64,000 nt of DNA, taken from Xenococcaceae cyanobacterium MO_188.B32 (GTDB taxonomy: Bacteria; Cyanobacteriota; Cyanobacteriia; Cyanobacteriales; Xenococcaceae). Positions 25,739-34,983 of the stretch are shown piece after piece (the first letter of the stretch is position 1; the number at the start of each line of letters is the position of its first letter). Both the position numbers and the translations under genes were made by a program. Under the pieces are notes generated by a model. The model was not told where the DNA came from. It did no database searches and was given only the letters and a program-made list of their open reading frames with translations. The stretch is from positions 1-64,000 of the forward strand of contig JASJDJ010000010.1 of the NCBI GenBank assembly GCA_030065635.1, in the 5' to 3' direction.

Positions 25739-27301
25739 ATGAACCAACCAAATCCTAATGATTCAAAGAGAGATGAATTATCAACTCAAGGAGTCCGTAA
25801 AATTCGGACGATAATAGAAGGATTTGATGAAATTACTCATGGCGGATTACCGATGGGTAGAACGACACTAGTAAGTGGAACATCTGGTACAGGAAAAACT
25901 CTACTAGCAATGCAGTTTCTCTACCACGGCATTAAACACTTTGAATACCCGGGGCTATTTGTTACATTTGAAGAATCTCCAAAAGATATTATCCAAAATG
26001 CTTGTAGTTTTGGTTGGGATTTACAAAGTTTAGTCGATCAGGGAAAACTATTTATTCTTGATGCTTCTCCCGACCCTGAAGGACAAGAAGTAGTCGGTAA
26101 TTTTGACTTATCAGCTTTGATCGAGCGTATTCAGTATGCCATCAGAAAATATAAAGCCAAACTAGTTTCGATCGATTCAGTAACGGCGGTGTTTCAACAG
26201 TACGATGCTGCTTCTGTAGTCAGAAGAGAAATATTTCGTTTGGTTGCTCGTCTCAAACAGCTAGAAGTTACCTCTATTTTAACCACAGAAAGAGTACAGG
26301 AATACGGACCGATCGCGCGTTTTGGCGTAGAAGAATTTGTCTCGGATAATGTAGTTATTGTCCGTAATGTTCTAGAAGGAGAACGTCGTCGTCGCACAAT
26401 TGAAATTCTTAAGTTACGCGGAACGACTCACATGAAAGGAGAATTTCCCTTCACCATTACTAACGATGGAATTAACATCTTTCCTTTGGGGGCAATGCAG
26501 CTTACTCAGCGTTCTTCTAATACCCGTAGTTCTTCAGGAATTAAAACTCTGGACAAAATGTGTGGCGGTGGTTTCTTCAAAGATTCTATTATTCTGGCAA
26601 CAGGGGCTACAGGTACTGGGAAAACCTTGCTAGTAAGTAAATTTCTCCAAGAAGGTTGTCGTCAAGGAGAAAGAGCAATTTTATTTGCCTATGAAGAATC
26701 GAGAGCGCAACTATCCCGCAATGCTTTTTCTTGGGGCATAGATTTTGAAGAAATGGAACAAAAAGGGTTACTTAAATTGCTTTGTTCTTATCCTGAGTCA
26801 GCAGGGTTAGAAGACCATCTTCAGATGATTAAATCAGAAATTAAAGAATTTAAACCATCTCGCATTGCCATTGATTCTCTTTCTGCATTAGCTAGAGGAG
26901 TAAGTAATAACGCTTTTCGTCAGTTTGTTATTGGTGTAACTGGTTATGCCAAACAAGAAGAAATTACTGGCTTTTTTACTAACACGACAGATCAGTTTAT
27001 GGGAGCCCATTCTATTACAGAATCCCACATCTCTACCATTACCGATACTATTATCATGCTCCAATACGTAGAAATTCGGGGAGAAATGTCTAGGGCAATT
27101 AATGTATTCAAAATGCGTGGTTCTTGGCACGATAAAGCTATTCGGGAATATACCATATCTCAAGATGGACCAGAAATTAAAGACTCTTTCCGCAATTACG
27201 AAAGAATTATTAGTGGTTCCCCGACCAAGATTACAGTAGACGAAAAAAGCGAACTTTCCCGCATTGTCAGAGGAGTAAAAGATAAAACAGTGGAGCAATA
27301 A
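25739..27301 (+). CDS. kaiC: Circadian clock ATPase/autokinase KaiC
   Basis: A 520-residue double RecA-fold protein, the hexameric core of the circadian oscillator. CI has Walker A GTSGTGKT and the catalytic Glu pair in FVTFEESPKD; CII has Walker A GATGTGKT and FAYEESRAQL. The dual phosphorylation site is intact: HIST places Ser432 and Thr433 here, equivalent to Ser431/Thr432 of Synechococcus elongatus. The C-terminal A-loop and tail (to VKDKTVEQ) that bind KaiA are present. With kaiA and kaiB this forms a complete three-protein clock. The start is ATG at 25739. Confidence 0.97.
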   Translation: MNQPNPNDSKRDELSTQGVRKIRTIIEGFDEITHGGLPMGRTTLVSGTSGTGKTLLAMQFLYHGIKHFEYPGLFVTFEESPKDIIQNACSFGWDLQSLVDQGKLFILDASPDPEGQEVVGNFDLSALIERIQYAIRKYKAKLVSIDSVTAVFQQYDAASVVRREIFRLVARLKQLEVTSILTTERVQEYGPIARFGVEEFVSDNVVIVRNVLEGERRRRTIEILKLRGTTHMKGEFPFTITNDGINIFPLGAMQLTQRSSNTRSSSGIKTLDKMCGGGFFKDSIILATGATGTGKTLLVSKFLQEGCRQGERAILFAYEESRAQLSRNAFSWGIDFEEMEQKGLLKLLCSYPESAGLEDHLQMIKSEIKEFKPSRIAIDSLSALARGVSNNAFRQFVIGVTGYAKQEEITGFFTNTTDQFMGAHSITESHISTITDTIIMLQYVEIRGEMSRAINVFKMRGSWHDKAIREYTISQDGPEIKDSFRNYERIISGSPTKITVDEKSELSRIVRGVKDKTVEQ

Positions 27302-27431
27302 TTATCTTTATCTTAATTTTAATTTTAATAAATAGATTAAGTTAGAAGCTTGTCGCGTTTTTGTCACGATTAAAGTTCTATATTGTAACAAAGCTAACAA
27401 CTTTTTTCTTTGACAGGACTAACTAATTAAC

Positions 27432-28307
27432 ATGGCAAAGCTAACGATAAAAGCAGTCATCAAAAAAATAAAAACTTGGTTGACTTCTGTGGCTGGTTTC
27501 TTTCGCATTACTCAGTACTTATTTAAGGCTAGTCAAGATCGAGACCTCTATCCTATTCTCCGTTCCTATATTGGAAAGATACCCTTGTGTATTTTTTCTG
27601 AGCCATTTCTTTGGCTAAAAATGCTTTTGAAAGCTGATTCCCGATTTCAAAACTCCGAACAGCGACCCTATGCATTTTATGTTCCCCATCTTACCGCTAT
27701 TTCTTTTGGTAAGCCAGATCGAATTTCGGCTTATTTAGAGCAAAATTTTCAGCAGATATGTGAAGAATTTACTACTGTTGCTCCTCCAGAAATTACTACT
27801 CCTTCTAAAGCCTTGGTTCAAGAAGGAACTTGGAATACTTTTCCCTTAAGACGTTCTTCTAAATTACAGAAAGAAAATATTGCCCGCTGTCCGCAAACAT
27901 GGAAAATAGTCGAAAAATGTCCTCTTCTAGAAGGTGTAGAAGGTGGAGTTTATTTTTCAATTGTTTATCCAGATACTCATATTCGCAGTCATTGTGGTCC
28001 TTCTAATGTAAGATATCGTTATCACTTAACTATAGAAGAAGCAGAAAATGCTCGCATCCGTTCTGGTAGTCAATGGCGCAGTTGGGAACGAGGTAAATGC
28101 TTGATTTTAGATGATTCTTTTGAACATGAAGTTATTCATTCTGGCGAGAAAAGAAGGGTTGTTTTTATAGTAGATTGTTGGCATCCCGACTTAAAAGAAA
28201 AAGAACGAGAGTTTCTTATTAATTTACATCAAGTTTGGCGCAAACCAAAACGAAAAGTTGCTGAAAAACAGTTGGATAAGGTTAAAACTCGTGTTTTACC
28301 AATCTAA
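27432..28307 (+). CDS. Aspartyl/asparaginyl beta-hydroxylase domain protein
   Basis: A 291-residue 2-oxoglutarate/Fe(II)-dependent oxygenase-like protein. The iron and cosubstrate motifs are seen in PDTHIRSHCGPSNVRYRYHLTIE (first His and Arg) and in LILDDSFEHEVIHSGEKRRVVFIVDCWHPDL (second His and Arg). The family hydroxylates Asp/Asn in proteins or free peptides; bacterial substrates are mostly unknown. The N-terminal ~100 residues are less conserved and include a hydrophobic stretch. It lies about 130 bases after kaiC on the same strand, but no role in the clock is implied. Confidence 0.87.
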   Translation: MAKLTIKAVIKKIKTWLTSVAGFFRITQYLFKASQDRDLYPILRSYIGKIPLCIFSEPFLWLKMLLKADSRFQNSEQRPYAFYVPHLTAISFGKPDRISAYLEQNFQQICEEFTTVAPPEITTPSKALVQEGTWNTFPLRRSSKLQKENIARCPQTWKIVEKCPLLEGVEGGVYFSIVYPDTHIRSHCGPSNVRYRYHLTIEEAENARIRSGSQWRSWERGKCLILDDSFEHEVIHSGEKRRVVFIVDCWHPDLKEKEREFLINLHQVWRKPKRKVAEKQLDKVKTRVLPI

Positions 28308-28646
28308 GCAGCACCAGATAATGGCAATTCCTTGATTTTCCGTGGGTTTTGAATTTTCCGATAGTTTCTTGGTTTCAGCTTTTGGAGAGCAAGTGTCGCC
28401 TAATAGATCGATGCGACAATTCCCGAGCAAGCAAGCGCTCCAATCATGGAGACATTTTACCTCGTTTTTGAGGACGAGTTCCTCTTGCTCGTTGACCTCG
28501 TAGCATAAGACCATACAATCGAACTAAAACTAATACCAATTCTCTAAATTTTGGCTACAGATAAAGCCTTCAGTACATAAGTCCGCCCCGTAATCGAAGC
28601 AACAACCTCTTCGGTCATTTTTTTAAGCCTTTGAACAATTAAGCCT
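28308..28646. repeat. Gene-free stretch with a stem-loop cluster
   Basis: I see no gene. Between 28393 and 28500 several inverted repeats cluster: TGTCGC with GCGACA (28393-28418), GAGCAAG (28425-28431) with CTTGCTC (28484-28490), and an inner CTCG...CGAG hairpin. This looks like a small palindromic repeat element rather than coding sequence. Confidence 0.5.
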
Positions 28647-29175
28647 TTAAACAATTAAGGTTTGCAAAGGTACGGAATGCACTACCACTTTCCACCTCGA
28701 ATTCAATTCGAGGTGGGTTGGCAGTTTGTTCGCCCAACGCCTTCTTAATCCCCCAGTTAGCTTATGCCACAGAATAAAAGTATAAGCACAAAATACCAAG
28801 ATAAAATGTCTTTTTAAACTCTTTTTAAGTACCCGTGCCAAATAAATTACCTAATTAAGATCTTTAGTAGGAGCGTGGTTAGTAGTTAGTACGATGTTAA
28901 AAGTATGTAAACAATTTTGCTTAGGTACTTATCTCTGACTTGATATTCTTTTAACCCTAGCATCCTTTGACTTCTCTATAAAAAACTTCGACCCAGTTTC
29001 TCTCTGAATAAGTATCAACCTTTTATCAATTAAATCCAAAGCTAATTCTGGTTTTTCTGAACTCCTTTTTTTGGGCTTTAGTTTTCAGTACATCATCGAA
29101 ACGTTTATACCATCGCTCAAAGTAAAGAGGCATAGCTTCAGGAGTTGTTTCTTTAATCAGTAGCGATCGCCTATG
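28647..29175 (-). pseudogene. IS701-type transposase remnants
   Basis: Two minus-strand fragments look like the ends of an IS701-type transposase. At about 29175-29034 a frame reads ETTPEAMPLYFERWYKRFDDVLKTKAQKKEFR before running into foreign sequence and a stop. At about 28850-28720 another frame reads RHFILVFCAYTFILWHKLTGGLRRRWANK. The catalytic middle is gone. The second fragment is cut by a family A palindromic element. Both likenesses are recalled from cyanobacterial transposases and could not be searched. Confidence 0.5.
28666..28725 (+). repeat. Palindromic repeat element (family A)
   Basis: AAAGGTACGGAATGCACT is followed by a near-perfect palindrome, CCACCTCGAATT - C - AATTCGAGGTGG (28692-28716). 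It shares its first word with the elements inside iscB (1494) and at 53392. Confidence 0.65.
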
Positions 29176-29504
29176 AAAACAACATCAAAACCAAGTATTC
29201 AAAGTATTATACCCGATTTAACTTTGGTAATTGTTTAAGTCCCGTTAATCATTTAATTTGCTGTTTATGACTGACGCGGTGAGGGTTTAATTATTTATTT
29301 TCTAATTAAATAATATGCAGATGGGACAATGCGCGACAGCTTAGCCTTCTTTTCAAGAATTGGTATTAATTGGCTAATTGGCTCATTCTATCATCTTCTC
29401 AGATTTCGGTTGGCGATCACACCTCAAAATGGTAAAACACGAGAAAATAAAAGCTGCCTAATATTTTAGCCAATTAATTAAATAAACTAATAATTACTAA
29501 TTTT
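28860..29504. other. Gene-free remainder before the cupin gene
   Basis: Apart from the N-terminal transposase fragment on the minus strand (29034-29175), I see no coding frame. Sequence is AT-rich with one HIP1 octamer near 29163. The cupin promoter must be in the last 100 bases. Confidence 0.4.
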
Positions 29505-30005
29505 ATGCAGCATTACAGTCTCAAAAAAATAAAAAGAAAAATCTTAAATTTATTGGACAAAACAGATCCTAATGAAAGTATAGAACCACAAATTTTTAAA
29601 GTACGTACTCAACTTTTAAGTCAAGGAAGAAGTGATTATACTTTAGCTCGTACTAAAGCGATGAGTATCAGAATTAAATGCTATGCACAAGGAGGAGAAA
29701 ACGCTCTTCATACTCATCCCGGTCAAGACCATACTTTTATTGTTATGGCTGGAAAAGCTAAATTTTATGGGGTAGATGGTCAAGTTACCGAACTCACTAG
29801 AAATCAAGGTATTTTAATTCCTGAAGGCTTTTACCACTGCTTTTCTAGTTGCGGAGACGAACCTTTGGTTATGCTACGTATATCAGCAGAAAAAAGAAAA
29901 GTCCCTGCTCGTCGGATTGGTATTGATGGTAAGCCTTTTAGTGGCAAGACTGAAGAAAATAATTATCAAGAGAAAGTTCCCATTGAAGGTTTATATTACG
30001 AGTGA
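29505..30005 (+). CDS. Cupin-domain protein
   Basis: A 166-residue single-domain cupin. The metal-binding motif is GGENALHTHPGQDHTFIVMAGKAKFYG, with two His and downstream residues, paired with the second motif IPEGFYHCFSSCGDEPLVMLRI. A basic N-terminal tail (LKKIKRKILNLLDK) precedes it. Such small cupins act as dioxygenases, isomerases or binding proteins; the substrate cannot be inferred. Repeat-rich gaps isolate it on both sides. Confidence 0.85.
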   Translation: MQHYSLKKIKRKILNLLDKTDPNESIEPQIFKVRTQLLSQGRSDYTLARTKAMSIRIKCYAQGGENALHTHPGQDHTFIVMAGKAKFYGVDGQVTELTRNQGILIPEGFYHCFSSCGDEPLVMLRISAEKRKVPARRIGIDGKPFSGKTEENNYQEKVPIEGLYYE

Positions 30006-30119
30006 CCTACCCTTAGCCTAAAGGCGTAAAGGCTTCTTGTATCATCCCGACATATATCTAGACAAGAACAACAAATGTTGAAAACAAGTCCCCGAAAGAG
30101 GTCGATCCTCAAGCTTCTT

Positions 30120-30208
30120 GATGCAGTCGCTCATGGGGGAAACCACGCCAGTTCCTACAACGGAGGACACCTCCGCAACGGACTGGCTCCCCAAGACCGC
30201 GCTGCATC
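30120..30208. repeat. Nested palindrome: one repeat element inside another
   Basis: The outer arms GATGCAG (30120-30126) and CTGCATC (30202-30208) enclose GGGG/CCCC arms. Inside lies a second palindrome: GCCAGT (30147-30152) with ACTGGC (30182-30187), and GGAGG-ACA-CCTCC (30162-30174). The inner part matches family B, also found in the kinase gene at 22866. Joining the outer halves restores a simple hairpin. Confidence 0.65.
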
Positions 30209-30381
30209 GCTTTTTGCTACTCTTGCAAGTAGCCTGTTTGGGCAAGCCCTGCCCTACAGTGAAACGAAAAAAGTTTCTAACTTTGACGCTTGGATATTTT
30301 ACCTGTACAAGCTTTTCTGTACAGAACCTGCTATATCCAGTTTTCAAGGTACTTTTCTACCTCTGCTACGGACATCTCACG

Positions 30382-30402
30382 CATTTGAGGAGACCTCAAA
30401 TG
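30382..30402. repeat. Hairpin followed by GTGTCC
   Basis: CATTTGAGG-AGA-CCTCAAATG is a perfect stem followed by ACGTGTCC. The same layout (GTTTTTGAGG/CCTCAAAAAC then CGTGTCC) occurs in the family A element at 53441-53470. Confidence 0.5.
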
Positions 30403-30501
30403 ACGTGTCCTTAGTTTTTCGCTTTTTGGGTAGACAGAAGTATTGTACAGCGACTAGAAACCTTGCTCTATGAAGATTCTACGTCAAAAATGTAAAGTTG
30501 T

Positions 30502-30570
30502 GAGCGATAGGTTATCTCGCTCGTTCTTATCCTGCTCCGTTTAGGAAGCAGGTATTCCCACTCGCACTAT
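30502..30570. repeat. Pair of hairpins resembling an IS605-type right end
   Basis: GAGCGA/TCGCTC (30502-30522) is followed by CCTGCT/AGCAGG (30531-30552) and TATTCCCAC. Hairpin plus TTCCCA mirrors the end of the IscB element at 2142-2169, so this may be a relic end of a related element whose coding part is lost. Apart from these elements I see no gene between 30006 and 30735. Confidence 0.4.
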
Positions 30571-30735
30571 AAATTTTAGAGTTTGCAATATATTTAAATA
30601 TCTCAAATTCATCCCACACATAAATTGAGGTGGGATTTTGTATTAGTTGTCGATCGTGAATTATCGATCGTATTGTAGTTAGATAAAACAAATACAATGC
30701 GAATATTATCAATCCAAAATCTTATTTTAGGTTAA

Positions 30736-31107
30736 ATGACTATAGAGCGTAAACGTTTAATTATTGAAATGGGGATGGGAGTTGACCAACACGGTCAAGA
30801 TCCCACTGTAGCAGCAGCCAGAGCGGTACGTAATGCTATTGCTCACAATGCCTTGCCTGGGGTTTGGGAAGTGGCTGGTTTGAGCCATCCCCACCAAATG
30901 ATTATAGAAGTCAAAGTAGCAGTCCCTTATCCAGAGCAAGTTAGAGAAGAAGAGGTTTTAGCTGTTTTGCCTTTTGGACAAAAAACGCTAACTGTAGAGA
31001 ATGGCGGTATGATAGTTGAGGGTCGAGCGATTGCCGAACTAGATGATAAAAATGATGAAATGCTAGTTGCGGTTGCTGCTGTAACTGTTTTGGTTGAACC
31101 AAATTAA
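30736..31107 (+). CDS. Lin0512 family protein
   Basis: A 123-residue protein of a small conserved bacterial family (Lin0512). The whole length is typical: RLIIEMGMGVDQHGQDPTVAAARAVRNAIAHNALPG near the start and GQKTLTVENGGMIVEGRAIAELDDKNDEMLVAVAAVTV at the end. It is thought to form a small ring-like alpha/beta oligomer. Function is unknown. No partner gene is adjacent in the same direction. Confidence 0.85.
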   Translation: MTIERKRLIIEMGMGVDQHGQDPTVAAARAVRNAIAHNALPGVWEVAGLSHPHQMIIEVKVAVPYPEQVREEEVLAVLPFGQKTLTVENGGMIVEGRAIAELDDKNDEMLVAVAAVTVLVEPN

Positions 31108-31157
31108 TAATAATTAATTAAATTTCGATACCCTCATACAGTATATTTGTACTATTG

Positions 31158-34100
31158 CTACAGTGAATAAGCAAATTCACACAAAGAAAAATAGGGACAA
31201 GTAGAGCAATTAACATCTGAAGGTTTTGCCTGATAATTACCAGCACTAATTTGCTTAACTAAGTCTTTTACTTCTGAGGTTAAGCTATTTAATTCAGTTT
31301 CAGAAAAACTGTACAGACTATCATGGCGGAGATAGGCGATATGTGCCTGTATAGCTCCTAAAGCGCGAGCATAAGCCCACAGTTGAAAGCGGTGATGGTG
31401 AGGAGAAAAAGATCGATCGCTTTTATAGTCTAATACCCAATTATCTCCAACTAAATCGACTACGCCAATAAAAGTTATTTGTCCTAATTGCAATCTCACT
31501 TGTTTTTCTTTGGCGGTAGCAGTTTGACGAAAAGGTTGATAAAGGGGAACTTGGTAAAATCTGTGCGCAAGGTTAATTGCTTCTTGAATTACTTCTGGAC
31601 TCCAACTAGAACCCGCAAAGGGGGATAAACTACTCACATCAAACAGATCGTATTCTAAGGCTTTATGTACTAAAGTTCCTACCTGCATACTGTAGGCAAT
31701 ACCTTCTCCTAAGCCTGGATGTCCTTGAATAAAACGAAATTGAAAACGTTGAGGACAGCGAACATATTCGCTCAATGCCGTTACTGGTAGTTCGGATATA
31801 CCAGAGCCCACGGGAGAGAGTAGAAGTGAGGGAGCAGGGGGTGCAGGGGAGTAGGGGAGCAGGGGTGCAGGGGAGGATGGAGGAGATTGGGGAATTAGTT
31901 GAATAGGAATTTGAGCAGATAGTAAACCAGGGGTTAATCTGGCTAAATCTCCTTTATCTGATTCGGTTGCACTGAGAATTAGATAATCTCTCGCTCTAGT
32001 TAGGGCTACATAGAGAATGCGAAGGGCTTCTTCTGCTTCTCTTTGTTGTTGTTGATATTCCAACCATTGATAAAGAACGGGTTTTTGAATTTCTCCTCGT
32101 TCATCTTTAGTGTTGAGAGCAACGCCTAATTTGGAATCAAAATGCACTGGGGGAGAAGATTTAGGACGTTCTCTACTCAAATCTGCCACTACCACTAATG
32201 ACCACTCCAAACCCTTGGCAGCAAAAATAGTCATTAGAGAAACTGCATTATCTATTTCTAAAAGAGGGCGAGGAATGGCTATTTCTTCATCAACCAAACG
32301 CTTGAGACGACGTACTACGCCAAATATATCTTCTGTCCCTTGTTCTAATTCTTTAACTAAATGACCAAATCCTTGCCAGTCTGCTAGTCGGCGTTTGGCT
32401 TTGGGTAAATTAGCAATAACAGCAGTATATCCTGTCAGGCGATCGACTAGTTGTAAGATACGAGAGGATGCTTCTTCTTTAGTTTTGTCGAGTAATTGTT
32501 GGAGTACGGTAATTGGATGTTCTAGTCCACTTATCTGACTGGTTTTAATTTTTGTCCACCAATCAATTTGCTTAGTTTGTTCTTGTATCCCTAGTGTAAA
32601 TAAAAGGCGATCGCTAATGGCAAAAAAAGGACTTCTTAACACTGCGATTAAAGCAATATTATCTCGGCGATCGGCAAGAAAACGCAATAAAGCATAACCA
32701 TCTTTTGCTTCTCTGGTAGCGAGTAAATTACCACCCCCAGCGGGTGCAACGGGAATTCCTGCTGCTGCTAAAGCCTCACTATAGTAGGTTTCTAAAGGTT
32801 GCCAAGTACGAGTCAGAATAGCAATGTCTTTGGGTTGCAGGGGACGTAATTGCTGAGTTTGTTTATCATAAATTGGGGTATTTGCTTCCAGCATTTGTTT
32901 GAGTCTCTGAGCGAGATAAGAAGCTTCTAAATGTTGACGCTCAGTTTTATTACTTTCTCGATCGGTTTCAACTGCAAACACCTGTATATAGGGAAAACTG
33001 TTATCTTCCTTCCCTATCTTCCTCATCTCCTCCATCTTCCCTATACTCCCAACTTCAAACTCACGGGTAGCACTTAAGTCCTGATGATATCTGCCTAACA
33101 AGCCCGCAAAGATATGATTAATTTGCTTAACTAAAGTTTGATGAGTACGGAAGCTTTGACTCAGAATAACTTCTTTGCCTTTATGGTTGAGAATTTGTTG
33201 CCTGAAATATTCAAATACTCTAATATCTGCACGACGAAAGCCATAAATGGACTGTTTGACATCACCGACGATAGTTAAATGAGCATTTTTGGTCAAATTT
33301 GTCAGTAATTGCGCTTGGGTAGGATTGGTATCTTGGAATTCATCTACTAAAAATACTTGCCATCGCTGATGATAGTAATTTCTGACATCTCGATTATTTA
33401 AAGCTTGGAGGGCATAAATTTCTAAATCGGTAAAACTCAATACTCGCTCTTGTTGTTTTTGTTTGGCTAAATAAGCAAAAACTTCTTGATAGGCTTTAGT
33501 TAAAGCAGGTAAGGTTTGCTGGAGTCGATCGTCTGCTGCACCCAATTCTAGATTGATTAATCCTTTTTTAACTATTTTTCTAACTAATTCCCGTAGAGAT
33601 GTTAGGGTTTCTTTAACAATGGGCAGAACTTCATCTTGCCAATTCTTTTTACTACCCATATTGACTTTAATTTTATCTAGAGTAGCTAGAGCTTCAGCTA
33701 TATTTTCTTCTTGTTCTAAATCTGTCATAGCTGCTACTACTTGCTGGCGTAGAGTCTCTAACTTATCTCCCTCTTTGCCTTGATATTGATGCAAAATAGA
33801 CCAAGCTTCGTGCCAAATGGGATCGTTTACTAATTCAATTAACCCTTGTTGACGAGCTTTAATTATTAATTTTGACCAGTCTTGAATTCCCCGATCTAGT
33901 GCTTTTTGGGCTGTGTAAGGATCTTTTAACAAAAAAGAGATAGCTTCAGACATTAAAGAGTAAGGAATTGTCTCATAAAATTGTCTGGGTAATTGAGCTA
34001 AAGCAGCTTGTAAATGATCGGCTAACCAAATTTGGTCTTTGATATCATCGAGAACGGTAAAATTAGCAGGAACCCCCGCAGATTGATAATGTTCTTGACA

Positions 34101-34403
34101 AATACAACTGGCAAGAGCATGGATAGTACTAATTTGGGCTGCTTCTAGTTCGGCTAAAGTTTCCAGTCTGTCAGGTAATCTTTGCGTAATTAGAGAGCGA
34201 ATTCGCGCTCGCAATTCTGTGGCTGCTTTTTCTGTAAAGGTAACTGCTACTATTTCTAGAGGAGATAAATTACGTTCTTGTAAGTAATATAGATATCGCT
34301 CTGCCAGCATATGGGTTTTACCAGTCCCCGCACCCGCAGTTACGACTACACTAGTATGGGCATAAGCAGCTTGTTGTTGTTCTGGTGTTAGACTTGTGGA
34401 CAA
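31158..34403 (-). CDS. UvrD/RecB-type helicase with C-terminal PD-(D/E)XK nuclease (AddA/RecB-like)
   Basis: A 1,081-residue superfamily 1A helicase-nuclease for DNA end resection or repair. Walker A is TAGAGTGKT, Walker B VDEFQDTNPTQ, later motifs include SQSFRTH and GLEWSLVVVADLSRERP, and LYVALTRARDYLIL is motif VI. The C-terminal nuclease has VDLVGDNWVLDYKSDR. A Cys near residue 880 (YVRCPQRFQF) together with the terminal CSTCPYFSLC could hold a 4Fe-4S cluster, as in AddB or Cas4. No recC or addB partner is nearby. Two low-complexity inserts come from minisatellites: a Pro/Ser-rich stretch (31829-31880) and a short charged stretch (33004-33050). Both keep the frame. Confidence 0.9.
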   Translation of the reverse strand: MSTSLTPEQQQAAYAHTSVVVTAGAGTGKTHMLAERYLYYLQERNLSPLEIVAVTFTEKAATELRARIRSLITQRLPDRLETLAELEAAQISTIHALASCICQEHYQSAGVPANFTVLDDIKDQIWLADHLQAALAQLPRQFYETIPYSLMSEAISFLLKDPYTAQKALDRGIQDWSKLIIKARQQGLIELVNDPIWHEAWSILHQYQGKEGDKLETLRQQVVAAMTDLEQEENIAEALATLDKIKVNMGSKKNWQDEVLPIVKETLTSLRELVRKIVKKGLINLELGAADDRLQQTLPALTKAYQEVFAYLAKQKQQERVLSFTDLEIYALQALNNRDVRNYYHQRWQVFLVDEFQDTNPTQAQLLTNLTKNAHLTIVGDVKQSIYGFRRADIRVFEYFRQQILNHKGKEVILSQSFRTHQTLVKQINHIFAGLLGRYHQDLSATREFEVGSIGKMEEMRKIGKEDNSFPYIQVFAVETDRESNKTERQHLEASYLAQRLKQMLEANTPIYDKQTQQLRPLQPKDIAILTRTWQPLETYYSEALAAAGIPVAPAGGGNLLATREAKDGYALLRFLADRRDNIALIAVLRSPFFAISDRLLFTLGIQEQTKQIDWWTKIKTSQISGLEHPITVLQQLLDKTKEEASSRILQLVDRLTGYTAVIANLPKAKRRLADWQGFGHLVKELEQGTEDIFGVVRRLKRLVDEEIAIPRPLLEIDNAVSLMTIFAAKGLEWSLVVVADLSRERPKSSPPVHFDSKLGVALNTKDERGEIQKPVLYQWLEYQQQQREAEEALRILYVALTRARDYLILSATESDKGDLARLTPGLLSAQIPIQLIPQSPPSSPAPLLPYSPAPPAPSLLLSPVGSGISELPVTALSEYVRCPQRFQFRFIQGHPGLGEGIAYSMQVGTLVHKALEYDLFDVSSLSPFAGSSWSPEVIQEAINLAHRFYQVPLYQPFRQTATAKEKQVRLQLGQITFIGVVDLVGDNWVLDYKSDRSFSPHHHRFQLWAYARALGAIQAHIAYLRHDSLYSFSETELNSLTSEVKDLVKQISAGNYQAKPSDVNCSTCPYFSLCEFAYSL
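31829..31880 (-). repeat. In-frame minisatellite (GGGGAGCAGGGGTGCA-like) in the helicase gene
   Basis: Degenerate copies of a G-rich 7- to 8-base unit lie inside the helicase gene. They are read on the minus strand as a Pro/Ser/Ala/Leu-rich linker between the helicase and nuclease parts. Confidence 0.75.
33004..33050 (-). repeat. In-frame minisatellite (TCTTCCCTA-like) in the helicase gene
   Basis: Pyrimidine-rich 8- to 9-base units lie inside the helicase gene and are read as a short Met/Glu/Lys/Gly stretch. They have the same character as the repeat in the ArgRS-like gene at 14438. Confidence 0.6.
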
Positions 34404-34407
34404 AATT

Positions 34408-34983
34408 TTAATAAATATCGGTTAAATCTACAGTTAATCCTGGTAGTATCTCCTCGCCTGATAAATTACTGGGATTTTTTAATATTTCCTTATCCTCCCC
34501 AAGACGATAAATTTCTACTTCTTTAGCGTCTGGGTTAATCAACCAGCCGAGTTTGACACCACAACTAAGATACTCAGACATTTTCTGTTGGGTTTTAGCT
34601 AATTCATCAGTAGGTGACATTAATTCAATTACAAAATCGGGATCGATAGGTGCAAATCCCCTCTTTTGTTTATCGCTCAAACTATTCCATCGGTTAATTG
34701 AAATCCAACTTACATCAGGAGAGCGAGTTGCGCCATTAGATAACTTAAAACCTGTAGAAGAATCAAATACTTTGCCTAATTTATTTTGGTTATTCCAATA
34801 CCAGACTTGACCGAGTAAACTAGAATTTCTTTCGCCTGTAAGACTGCCTGTAGGGGACATAATAATTAATTTTCCTTGGGCATCGATTTCAAATCTCATA
34901 TCGGGATTTTCACGACACAACTGCTCTAAATCGCGATCGCTAATTTGTTTGGTCAAGGCTCTAACATCGATGGCGTATGTCAT
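34408..34983 (-). CDS. Uma2-family (DUF820) restriction-endonuclease-like protein
   Basis: A 191-residue PD-(D/E)XK-fold protein of the Uma2 family, greatly expanded in cyanobacteria. Conserved points include GKLIIMSPTGSLTGERNSSLLGQVW, SPDVSWIS, DPDFVIELMSPTDELAKTQQKMSEYLSCGVKLGWLINP and the terminal GEEILPGLTVDL. The biological role of the family is unsettled. Its stop is five bases before the start of the downstream helicase gene, so the two are likely cotranscribed. Confidence 0.88.
   Translation of the reverse strand: MTYAIDVRALTKQISDRDLEQLCRENPDMRFEIDAQGKLIIMSPTGSLTGERNSSLLGQVWYWNNQNKLGKVFDSSTGFKLSNGATRSPDVSWISINRWNSLSDKQKRGFAPIDPDFVIELMSPTDELAKTQQKMSEYLSCGVKLGWLINPDAKEVEIYRLGEDKEILKNPSNLSGEEILPGLTVDLTDIY

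Noticed and set aside
28296-28514. Minus-strand frame of 72 codons after the hydroxylase gene
   Set aside because: It overlaps the hydroxylase end and a cluster of inverted repeats; no family resemblance.
30042-30473. Overlapping frames of about 100-130 codons on both strands before the Lin0512 gene
   Set aside because: They run through nested palindromes and have no domain likeness; the region is repeat DNA.
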